Source: Caulobacter sp. BP25 (lineage in GTDB: Bacteria > Pseudomonadota > Alphaproteobacteria > Caulobacterales > Caulobacteraceae). Taken from it: a DNA stretch of 64,000 nt. Shown here one piece after another: positions 34,916 to 42,194 of the stretch. The stretch is from NCBI RefSeq assembly GCF_002737755.1, contig NZ_PEGH01000008.1, positions 62,001 through 126,000 on the forward strand. Reading direction: 5' to 3'. The notes under the pieces are model-generated. The model was given only the letters and a program-made list of their open reading frames with translations, was not told the origin of the DNA and did no database searches. Positions within the stretch are counted from its first letter, which is position 1. The number at the start of each line of letters is the position of its first letter. The position numbers were made by a program, and so were the translations under genes.

Positions 34916-34990
34916 GGGCTTCTCCGGCTTGAGGGCGATCTTTCCTCAAGGACGCGACGTTGGCGCGAGAGCCGACAGCGGCGTTGAGAA

Positions 34991-35109
34991 AAATCCTCCC
35001 CCCAGCGGGGGAGGTGGCCGAAGGCCGGAGGGGGAAGCCTTACCGGCCTTGCCTCTTCCCCCTCCGTCGCCGCTTCGCGTCGACACCTCCCCCGCTGGGG
35101 GGAGGATTT
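34991..35109. repeat. 119-bp intergenic inverted repeat
   Basis: Left arm AAATCCTCCCCCCAGCGGGG (continuing GAGGTG) pairs with right arm CACCTCCCCC...GGAGGATTT; GGCCGAAGGCC lies near the left arm. It stands between the divergent SRPBCC and SDR genes. Confidence 0.75.
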
Positions 35110-35182
35110 GCGGCACGCTTGACCCTCGCCGCGCCCGGCCGCAGTGTGCCCGTAATTCAAACAAGTGTTTATGGAGCGCGCC

Positions 35183-35947
35183 GTGAACCTCTTCGACCTT
35201 TCCGGCAAGGTGGCGATCATCACCGGGTCCTCGCGCGGGATCGGCAAGGCGATCGCCGAGCGGATGGCCGAGCACGGCGCCAAGGTGGTGATCTCCTCGC
35301 GCAAGGCGGGGCCCTGCGAGGAGGTGGCGGCGGCGATCAACGCTCGGCATGGCGCGGGAACGGCCATCGCGGTTGCGGCCAATATCGCCTCGAAGGAAGA
35401 GCTGCAGAACCTGGTCGATAAGACCCGCGCGGCGTTCGGCCAGGTCGATATCTGCGTCTGCAACGCCGCCAGCAATCCCTATTACGGGCCGATGGAAGGG
35501 ATCGCCGACGACCAGTTCCGCAAGATCCTGGACAACAACATCATCAGCAATCACTGGCTGATCGGCATGGTCGCGCCGGAGATGCGGGCGCGCAAGGACG
35601 GGGCGATCATCATCGTGTCGTCGATCGGCGGCCTGCGCGGCAACACCATCATCGGCGCCTACAACATCTCCAAGGCCGCCGACTTCCAGCTGGCCCGGAA
35701 CCTCGCCCACGAGTTCGGCCCCGACAATGTGCGGGTCAACTGCATCGCGCCGGGCCTGATCCGCACCGACTTCGCTCGCGCGCTGTGGGAGAATCCCGAG
35801 ACCCTGAAGCGCTCGACCCAGGGCGTGCCGCTGCGCCGGATCGGCGAGCCGGACGAGCTGGCGGGCGCGGCGGTGTACCTGGCCTCGAAGGCCGGCAGCT
35901 TCATGACGGGGCAGGCGCTGGTGGTGGACGGCGGGGCGACCATCTGA
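35183..35947 (+). CDS. SDR family NAD(P)-dependent oxidoreductase
   Basis: A 254-residue classical short-chain dehydrogenase: cofactor motif TGSSRGIG, CNAAS, catalytic Ser/Tyr/Lys in IVSSIGG and YNISKAA, and a substrate-loop region APGLIRTDFARALW. GTG 35183 gives MNLFDLSGKVAIITGSSRG and has GGAG six bases upstream (inside the longer open frame from 35165). Substrate unknown; similar proteins act on 3-hydroxyacyl-CoA or alcohols. Confidence 0.9.
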   Translation: MNLFDLSGKVAIITGSSRGIGKAIAERMAEHGAKVVISSRKAGPCEEVAAAINARHGAGTAIAVAANIASKEELQNLVDKTRAAFGQVDICVCNAASNPYYGPMEGIADDQFRKILDNNIISNHWLIGMVAPEMRARKDGAIIIVSSIGGLRGNTIIGAYNISKAADFQLARNLAHEFGPDNVRVNCIAPGLIRTDFARALWENPETLKRSTQGVPLRRIGEPDELAGAAVYLASKAGSFMTGQALVVDGGATI

Positions 35948-36027
35948 CGCCTGTCCGGATCGCTAGGCTTAACGCGTCCTACATCAGTTCCCGCGAAGGG
36001 TGGCCCGGGATTCCGGGGAAGTCGGTC

Positions 36028-38559
36028 GTGCGGCGTTTGTTGCTTTTTCTCGTCCTGATCGGGGCCTTGGCGGCGAGCGCCGCCCAGGCTCAGTCAGGCG
36101 CGTCCCTGGATCAGCGCCTCGACCAGCTGAGCCGCAAGATCGGCGTCGACGCGCTGCGCCCGAACTCGGACAATCAGGACGTCGAGCGCGCCGGTCAGGC
36201 GGCGCTGGAAGAGCGCGGCCGCCAGCGGCTCTATGACGCCTGGCGGGTGCTGTACGCCTATAAGAGCAACCAGATCCGACGCCGCTTCGAGCCCTGGGCC
36301 GAGCGCGCGCGCGTGGTGGCGCGACGCGACAACGATCCGGCCCTGGCGGCGTTGGTCGATCTGCAGACCCTTGCCCTTCGGCACGAGACAGAAGGCTTCC
36401 GCGCCTTCACCGACGCCGACTGGACCCGGTTCATGGATCGCTCGGGTCCCGACATCCGCCTGATGGCCGGGATCGAGCAGGTGCGGCACCTGGGGCAGGT
36501 GGGGCGTTGGCGCGAGGCGGCGCGGCTGGCGACCGAACTGACCAACGAGGCCGAGCGCCAGGACAAGATCGCCCAGCCGGTCCTGGCCGAACTGCACCAA
36601 ATTCACAGCTACACGCTGGCCGACATGGGCGACAAGGAAGGCGCGCTGGAGCACATGACCCGCGCGGCCGAGCTGGACGAGGGCGACACCTTCTTTCTGC
36701 GCAAGACCGAGCGGCTCTACGACATCGCCTACACCGCCGCCGACCTCGGAGCGATCGAGCAGGCGCGCCGGTTCGCGGCCCTGCACCATCGGTGGGTGGC
36801 CGGTTCGGGCAATGCGGACCTGGTGACCTGGGATCGCTATCTGTGCGCCAAGATCGCCAATCTCGCCGACCAGCCTCGAGAGGTCCTGAGCTGCCTGGCT
36901 GGCGCCCGGGCGCTGATCGACCGTCCGGAAAGACGACTGCAGGTGGTTATGCTGGGTCTGCGCGCGACCGCCCAGGCTCAGCTGGGCCAAGCGTCCGCGG
37001 CGCGCGCAGACCTTGCGCGGATGCAGTCGATCCCCGACGCCCTGGGGCCGCGCGACCTGTCCGGCGAGGCCCTGATCAAGGCCTATGTCGATCAGGCCGA
37101 GGGGCGCTCGACCCAGGCCTTCCGCGATCTCGACGCCTGGCGCAAGGCCGAGGCCCTGCGCGTCGCCCGGCAGAACGCCCGCAACGTCGCCGAGATGTCG
37201 GCGGCTCTGGATGGCGAGCTGCGGGCCAAGCGCGACGAAAGCCGGCGTCTGGCCGAGCAGGTCCAGCTGTCGCGCAGTCTGGTCCGCGCCTCGGTCATCA
37301 TCGTCCTGCTACTGGCGGTGCTGGTGGCCGGCGGGATCGGGTGGGCGCTGCACCAGAGACGGGCCTCGCAGCGGCTTAAAGGCGCCCAGGAGCGGGCCGA
37401 GGCCGCCAACCAGGCCAAGTCCGCCTTCCTGGCCGTGATGAGCCACGAGCTGCGCACGCCGCTGAACGGCATGCTGGGCCTGGCCCAGGCCCTGCGGACC
37501 GACGCGCTCACCCCGGAGCAGCGCGAGCAGATCGACCTGATCCTCGACAGCGGCGACACCCTTCTGGTGCTGCTGAACGACATTCTGGACCTCTCCAAGA
37601 TCGAGGCCGGCAAGCTGGAGATCGCGCCCACGACCGGCGATCTGATCGGCAGCTGCGCGCGACTGGTTGGCGGCTACCAGCCCACCGCACGGGAGAAGGG
37701 CGTGGCCCTGTCGTTCCGGCTGGAAAGCGAGCCGCCCGGCCCATTGATGTTCGACGGCGTGCGGGTGCGTCAGTGCCTGACCAACCTCGTCTCCAACGCC
37801 CTGAAGTTCACCAACGAGGGCAAGGTCGAGGTGGGCCTGGCCTGCTATCCGGAACAGGACGGCCGGGTGCGGGTGCGGCTTCGTGTTTCCGACACCGGCA
37901 TCGGCATGAGCCAGGAGACGATCGCCAAGCTCTTCCGCCCGTTCACCCAGGCCGACGCCTCGACCACCCGCAACTTCGGCGGCACGGGGCTTGGGCTCAA
38001 CATCACCCGCCGCCTGGTCAAGATGATGCGCGGCGAGATCAAGGTGGAGAGCGAGGAGGGCCGAGGCTCGGTCTTCACGATCGAGATGCTGGTCGACCCG
38101 GCCGAACCGGCGGACGCGCCGGCGGGCGCGGAGGACGCCGCCGAGGCGCCCGAGGGCTTCGCCGCCCTGCAAGGACGCCGCGTGCTGGTGGTCGACGACC
38201 ACCCCGTCAATCGTCGCGTCATCCGCCTGTTCCTCGAGCCGTTCGACTGCGAGCTGATCGAGGCCGAGAACGGCCAGATCGCCCTGGACATCCTGACCCA
38301 GCAGCCGATCGACCTGGTCTTGATGGACGTCAACATGCCGGTGATGGATGGCTTGGAGGCCACGCGCCGCCTGCGCATGCATCCGCGCTTCTACCGCTTG
38401 CCGGTGATCGCCCTGACGGCCGACGTGATGTCGGCCCAGATCAAGACCTGCCTCGACGCCGGCTGCGACGCCCACGTCGCCAAGCCGATCGACCTGCGCA
38501 ACCTGCTGTCGGCGATGGACCGCTGCCTCAGCCGCACCCGCGAGCCGGCGGCGGGGTAG
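36028..38559 (+). CDS. Hybrid histidine kinase with large periplasmic helical sensor
   Basis: An 843-residue sensor kinase: signal peptide (RRLLLFLVLIGALAASAAQA), a periplasmic region of about 390 residues with TPR-like helix pairs (ALEHMTRAAELDEGD, LGAIEQARRFAALHH), one membrane helix (VIIVLLLAVLVAGGIGWALH, about 420-440), HisKA with SHELRTPLNGMLG (H473), an ATPase domain (NLVSNALKFTNEGK, DTGIGM, GGTGLGLNI) and a C-terminal receiver (LVVDDHPVNRR, LMDVNMPVMDG with D767, TAD, AKPID). GTG 36028 follows GGGGAA. No phosphotransfer protein or output regulator is adjacent, so it likely feeds a remote pathway. Confidence 0.92.
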   Translation: MRRLLLFLVLIGALAASAAQAQSGASLDQRLDQLSRKIGVDALRPNSDNQDVERAGQAALEERGRQRLYDAWRVLYAYKSNQIRRRFEPWAERARVVARRDNDPALAALVDLQTLALRHETEGFRAFTDADWTRFMDRSGPDIRLMAGIEQVRHLGQVGRWREAARLATELTNEAERQDKIAQPVLAELHQIHSYTLADMGDKEGALEHMTRAAELDEGDTFFLRKTERLYDIAYTAADLGAIEQARRFAALHHRWVAGSGNADLVTWDRYLCAKIANLADQPREVLSCLAGARALIDRPERRLQVVMLGLRATAQAQLGQASAARADLARMQSIPDALGPRDLSGEALIKAYVDQAEGRSTQAFRDLDAWRKAEALRVARQNARNVAEMSAALDGELRAKRDESRRLAEQVQLSRSLVRASVIIVLLLAVLVAGGIGWALHQRRASQRLKGAQERAEAANQAKSAFLAVMSHELRTPLNGMLGLAQALRTDALTPEQREQIDLILDSGDTLLVLLNDILDLSKIEAGKLEIAPTTGDLIGSCARLVGGYQPTAREKGVALSFRLESEPPGPLMFDGVRVRQCLTNLVSNALKFTNEGKVEVGLACYPEQDGRVRVRLRVSDTGIGMSQETIAKLFRPFTQADASTTRNFGGTGLGLNITRRLVKMMRGEIKVESEEGRGSVFTIEMLVDPAEPADAPAGAEDAAEAPEGFAALQGRRVLVVDDHPVNRRVIRLFLEPFDCELIEAENGQIALDILTQQPIDLVLMDVNMPVMDGLEATRRLRMHPRFYRLPVIALTADVMSAQIKTCLDAGCDAHVAKPIDLRNLLSAMDRCLSRTREPAAG

Positions 38560-38600
38560 GGGGAGGGCGACGGTCGCTTTCGCCCCGTTGCGGACCTTGT

Positions 38601-38738
38601 AGCGCCCCCTCCGTCACGTCGCCTATCGGCGCCGCGCCACCTCCCCCGCGACGCGGGTGAGGAGGAAGCCGCATCCTCCTGCCCCGCTTGCGGGGGAGGT
38701 GGATCGCTGCGGATACGCAGCGAGACGGAGGGGGCGCT
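38601..38738. repeat. 138-bp inverted repeat element, copy 1
   Basis: AGCGCCCCCTCCGTC and its complement GACGGAGGGGGCGCT form the ends. Inside are CTCCCCCGCG and GCATCCTCCT...GGGGGAGGTGG stems. A copy of exactly equal length lies at 61297-61434. Confidence 0.8.
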
Positions 38739-38785
38739 TCTAGGCCAAAGTCCGCTAACTCCCCCCAAGCCCGCCCGCCGCCCGC

Positions 38786-39055
38786 TCAGTCGCCATCCTC
38801 CCCCGTCTGCCCCCGGCGCTCGCAGCTCGCCCACCAGCCTTCGGACGCGCGCGCGACCTTGGTGACTTCGAACTGGGCGGCGGCGTCGTCGTCTAGGGTC
38901 AGGGTAAGGAGGTCGCCGCGCGCGGGGGCGGGGGCGCCTTTGGGGCCTTTGATCAGGATCGTGCCGAACCGGCCGGCGGGGCTGGGCCGAAAACTGTAGC
39001 TGAAGGGGCCCAGGCCAAGAAGCGGATCGTGCTTTTCCTGGGGGCGCCGGGTCAT
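38786..39055 (-). CDS. Hypothetical protein downstream of transglutaminase-like gene
   Basis: An 89-residue soluble protein (MTRRPQEKHDPLLGLGPFSY...) with a central beta-strand pattern (RGDLLTLTLDDDAAAQFEV). It starts three bases after the stop of the transglutaminase-like gene, so the two form an operon. No domain is recognised. The last residues are acidic and polar. Confidence 0.65.
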   Translation of the reverse strand: MTRRPQEKHDPLLGLGPFSYSFRPSPAGRFGTILIKGPKGAPAPARGDLLTLTLDDDAAAQFEVTKVARASEGWWASCERRGQTGEDGD

Positions 39056-39058
39056 GGC

Positions 39059-39841
39059 CTAGCCGCCGACCTTGTCGATCCTGAAGTGCTGCTCGACCAG
39101 GAGCGCGCCGCCGAAGATCGTCATGAAGGCGATGTCGGCGGCGTCGCGGCCCGTGGCGACGCGGACCAGGCCGTCGATGGGCGCCAGGCCCGTCGCGTCG
39201 ACCAGCCGCCAGCGCCCGCCGACGAACACCTCGGCCACCGCGTGAAGATCGGGCGGGTCGAGTTTCCAGGCATAGGCGCTGACCGCCCGGGCCGGGACAT
39301 TGGCCGCCCGGCACAGGGCGATGACCAGATGGCTGAAGTCACGGCACACGCCGGCCCGGTCGATGAAGGTGTCGATCGCGGTGGTGCCCGAGTGGCTGAC
39401 GCCGGCCTCGTAGTCCACGTGCTGGCCGATCCAGGCCAGGATCGCCTCGACCTTGGCGCCGCCCCTCAAGGTCGCGAACTCGCGCTCGACGAACCTCAGC
39501 AGCCGATCCGAGGGGCTGTAGCGGCTGGCGCGCAGGAAGGGCAGCACGTCGCTGGGCAGATCGCGGATCGCCATCTCGGCCGCGTCCGTCAGGGGCTGGC
39601 TGTCCGGCGCGACCTCGATCCTGCCTCGATAGAGGGCGTTCACCCGGCCCGAGGCGGAGAAGACGGTGCGCCGTTCGCCGGTCACCGGATCGTCGACGCG
39701 CACGGCCTGGACCGGCGGCCAGAAGGTCAGGGCGTCCGACACCACGGTCTGTCCGGACCCTTGCGCGGCCTCGACCAGCAGCAGCACCTCGCAGGGCTCT
39801 GGGAAATCATAGGTCAGCGAAGCTTCGACCTCGAAGAGCAT
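39059..39841 (-). CDS. Transglutaminase-like cysteine-peptidase family protein
   Basis: A 260-residue cytoplasmic protein: an N-terminal beta domain (FEVEASLTYDFPEPCEVLLL) as in bacterial transglutaminase N-domains, then the papain-like core with Cys in DRAGVCRDFSHLVIALCR, His in LHAVAEVFVGGRW and Asp in VDATGLAP. The triad is intact, so protease or transglutaminase activity is likely; the substrate is unknown. ATG 39841 (MLFEVEAS) is used. It is the first gene of a two-gene unit. Confidence 0.87.
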   Translation of the reverse strand: MLFEVEASLTYDFPEPCEVLLLVEAAQGSGQTVVSDALTFWPPVQAVRVDDPVTGERRTVFSASGRVNALYRGRIEVAPDSQPLTDAAEMAIRDLPSDVLPFLRASRYSPSDRLLRFVEREFATLRGGAKVEAILAWIGQHVDYEAGVSHSGTTAIDTFIDRAGVCRDFSHLVIALCRAANVPARAVSAYAWKLDPPDLHAVAEVFVGGRWRLVDATGLAPIDGLVRVATGRDAADIAFMTIFGGALLVEQHFRIDKVGG

Positions 39842-40113
39842 GGCGTATCCGGGAAAAGGGAGTGTCAATCGCGACGACGTCCCTCATCAATTCATCAGGC
39901 GCTTCAAGGTTCAAAGCCAAATAAAAACGTCGCCCGGATGGGTTTAGGTATCATTCTGGCGCAATAGGGCGCATGGTTCTTGAGAATTTACGCCCCAGAT
40001 TATTTTCCGCTTTCGCGGAACAATTTTCCCGCGCCGAAGCCGAGAGTGTTTCGACGCCGCGAAGATTGTGCGGACAAAACTCCGCAATGGTAGGCGATTG
40101 AAGGAAACCGACC

Positions 40114-40350
40114 ATGCTGGCCCGTCATCAAGACCCTCTGCAGATCGTGCGCCTGTCGCGGGATCTGCATTGCCTCGCCGAGGGCTTCCAGCTGGACGGC
40201 AACGCCTCTCGCTTCCTCGTGCACGAGACGTTGATGAGCGCCTTCGCCATGCCCGCTGACGCGCGCTCGCCCGCCGACCGGGAGAGCGGCCTGCGCCTGG
40301 ACATGGCCGCGCGGCTCCGCGCCCTGCCCAGCGCATCGGCGACGGCCTGA
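40114..40350 (+). CDS. Hypothetical small protein, 78 residues
   Basis: The protein (MLARHQDPLQIVRLSRDLHC...) is helical, with SRFLVHETLMSAFA in the middle. AAGGAAA precedes the ATG. No family is recognised. It is the first of three small genes on the same strand (40114-40945). The 270-bp region upstream (39842-40113) is AT-rich and includes the inverted repeat TTCCGC-TTTC-GCGGAA at 40005-40020; it probably contains the promoter. Confidence 0.6.
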   Translation: MLARHQDPLQIVRLSRDLHCLAEGFQLDGNASRFLVHETLMSAFAMPADARSPADRESGLRLDMAARLRALPSASATA

Positions 40351-40367
40351 CGCCGACGCCGGAAGCC

Positions 40368-40670
40368 ATGATGTCCAACCCCGACGACGACCGCGCCCGC
40401 CCCGTTGGGCTCAGCCTTGTCTCCGCGCCGGAGCGCGACCTTGGCGATCGCGGCCTGTCGGTGGAGGCGTTGCGGGCGCTGCGCCAGCTGGAGCGGCGGA
40501 CCCGCACCGGCGATCTGGACGCGGTGAACATCCGCGACGCCCAGGCTCTGGCCCAGCTTGGCCTCGCGCGGCATGGACCCGGCGGCTGGCGTCCGACGCC
40601 CGAGGGGCTGGCCTATCTGCAGCGAGGCGGGCCCGAGGCTTCGCCGGACGACGACGCGTCCAAGCCCTGA
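40368..40670 (+). CDS. Hypothetical small protein, 100 residues
   Basis: Second of three small genes, 17 bp after the previous stop. The sequence LSVEALRALRQLERRTRTGD followed by DAQALAQLGLARHGPGGWRP and TPEGLAYL has the look of a small winged-helix or helix-turn-helix protein, but no family is certain. Acidic residues lie at both ends. Confidence 0.55.
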   Translation: MMSNPDDDRARPVGLSLVSAPERDLGDRGLSVEALRALRQLERRTRTGDLDAVNIRDAQALAQLGLARHGPGGWRPTPEGLAYLQRGGPEASPDDDASKP

Positions 40671-40738
40671 CATCGAAAATCCTTCGCGCCACGCGGCTGG
40701 CAAGCTCGCGACGCGCCTCCAATCCTAGAAAGCACCCC

Positions 40739-40945
40739 ATGAGCAAGCCCGACATCCATCGCATCGTCATCACCGTTTGCCGCAGCGACGGCCTATGGGC
40801 GGCCGAGGAGGGCGGGGTGTTCTTCGGCGCCTCGGCCGACAAGGACATCGCCAAGGCCTCGGCGGCCCGGCGTGCGCGCGAACACATCCAGCAGGGCCAG
40901 GCCTGCCAGATCCGGGTGTCCGGCGAGCACGGCTTCGCGATCTAG
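40739..40945 (+). CDS. Hypothetical small protein, 68 residues (DUF2188-like pattern)
   Basis: A compact protein with a beta-beta-alpha-beta pattern: IHRIVITVCRSDGLWAAEEG, FFGASADKDIAKASAARRAR, REHIQQGQACQIRVSGEHG. This resembles short DUF2188-type proteins, where a strand pair packs on one helix. Third of a run of small genes. Role unknown. Confidence 0.6.
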   Translation: MSKPDIHRIVITVCRSDGLWAAEEGGVFFGASADKDIAKASAARRAREHIQQGQACQIRVSGEHGFAI

Positions 40946-40959
40946 GGCAAGCGCCGGGT

Positions 40960-42123
40960 TTAGGCCGCCATCGCCGTCCGCACCCTCGCCAGGCGTTCGA
41001 TCGCCGCGTCCAGCGTGGCGTCGGCCTTGGCGAAGCACAGGCGGACGACGGTGCTGACCGAGTCCTCCGCGAAGAAGGCCGAGACCGGGATCGCCGCCAC
41101 GCCAAACTCTGTGACGCAGCGCTCGCAGAAGGTGACGTCGTCGATCGCTAGGCCCGAGGCGGCCAGATCAACGTTCAGGAAGTACGTTCCCTGGCTTTCC
41201 AGCACGACATAGCCGGCGGCCCGCAGACCGGTCGTCAGGCGGTCGCGCGAGCGCTGCAGGGCGGCGGGCATCTCATCGAACCAGGCGCGGTGGTGCTCAA
41301 GGCCCCAGGCCACGCCCGCCTGCAGGTTGGGCGGCGTGGTGAAGGTCAGGAACTGATGGGCGGCGGCTAGGGCGCGCGTCAGCGGCGGGGCGGCGCAGAG
41401 GAACCCGACCTTCCAGCCGGTCATGCCGAAAAGCTTGCCGGCCGAGCCGATCTTGACCGTCCGCTCGCGCATGCCGGGGAAGTTCATCAGCGGCCGGTGG
41501 CGGCGACCATCGAACACCACGGCCTCCCAGACCTCGTCGCAGACGGCGAGCACGTCGTGGCGGACGCAGAACTCGGCCAGCAGGGCCAGGTCCTGGTCGG
41601 GTGTGACGACGCCGGCGGGGTTCAGGGGGCTGTTCAGCACCACCATCTTCGTGCGGTCGCAGAAGGCGGCCTCTAGCATGGCGCGGTCAAAGCGCCAGTG
41701 TGGGGGCTTGAGCGTCACGAGACGCGGAACCCCGCCCGCCCGGCGCACCAGCGGCAGATAGGCGTCGTACAGCGGCTGGAACAGCACCACCTCGTCGCCG
41801 GGCGAGATCAGCGACAGAAACGCCGCCGCCAGGGCCTCGGTCGCGCCGGAGGTGACGGTGATCTCCGCGTCAGGATCGAGCGAGAGGCCCTGCGTCCGCC
41901 CATAGTGCCCCGCGACGGCGGCGCGCAGCTCCGGCAGACCGCGCATCGGCGGATATTGGCTCGAGCTCTCGATCAGCGCCCGCGCGGCGGCCTCGCGGAC
42001 GGGCAAGGGGCCCTGGTCGTCGGGAAAGCCCTGGCCCAGGTTGATCGCGCCATGCTGGCGGGCCAGGCCGCTCATGCGCTCGAAGATCGTGGTCGGCAGG
42101 TTGTCGAAGACGGGATGGGCCAT
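40960..42123 (-). CDS. PLP-dependent aminotransferase, class I/II
   Basis: A 387-residue fold-type I aminotransferase, close to the kynurenine/methionine aminotransferase group: AINLGQGFPDDQGP, VTSGATEALAAAFL, NSPLNPAGVV, DEVWEAVVFDG, the PLP-lysine stretch GSAGKLFGMTGWKVGF, and a late VRLCFAKADATL with the substrate-carboxylate Arg. The amino donor is not defined by sequence. ATG 42123 gives MAHPVFDNLPTTIFERMSGL, the typical start. Confidence 0.92.
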   Translation of the reverse strand: MAHPVFDNLPTTIFERMSGLARQHGAINLGQGFPDDQGPLPVREAAARALIESSSQYPPMRGLPELRAAVAGHYGRTQGLSLDPDAEITVTSGATEALAAAFLSLISPGDEVVLFQPLYDAYLPLVRRAGGVPRLVTLKPPHWRFDRAMLEAAFCDRTKMVVLNSPLNPAGVVTPDQDLALLAEFCVRHDVLAVCDEVWEAVVFDGRRHRPLMNFPGMRERTVKIGSAGKLFGMTGWKVGFLCAAPPLTRALAAAHQFLTFTTPPNLQAGVAWGLEHHRAWFDEMPAALQRSRDRLTTGLRAAGYVVLESQGTYFLNVDLAASGLAIDDVTFCERCVTEFGVAAIPVSAFFAEDSVSTVVRLCFAKADATLDAAIERLARVRTAMAA

Positions 42124-42154
42124 GGGAGGGAGGGTTAGCACGGCGTTTGATGCA

Positions 42155-42183
42155 TATCCTCCCCCGCATCGCGGGGGAGCATC
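42155..42183. terminator. Hairpin shared with 14506-14536
   Basis: CTCCCCCGC pairs with GCGGGGGAG around ATC; the unit is nearly identical to the terminator at 14506-14536. It lies between the end of the GGDEF-EAL gene and the start of the aminotransferase gene, both on the minus strand. Confidence 0.55.
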
Positions 42184-42194
42184 TTGCTCCGCGT

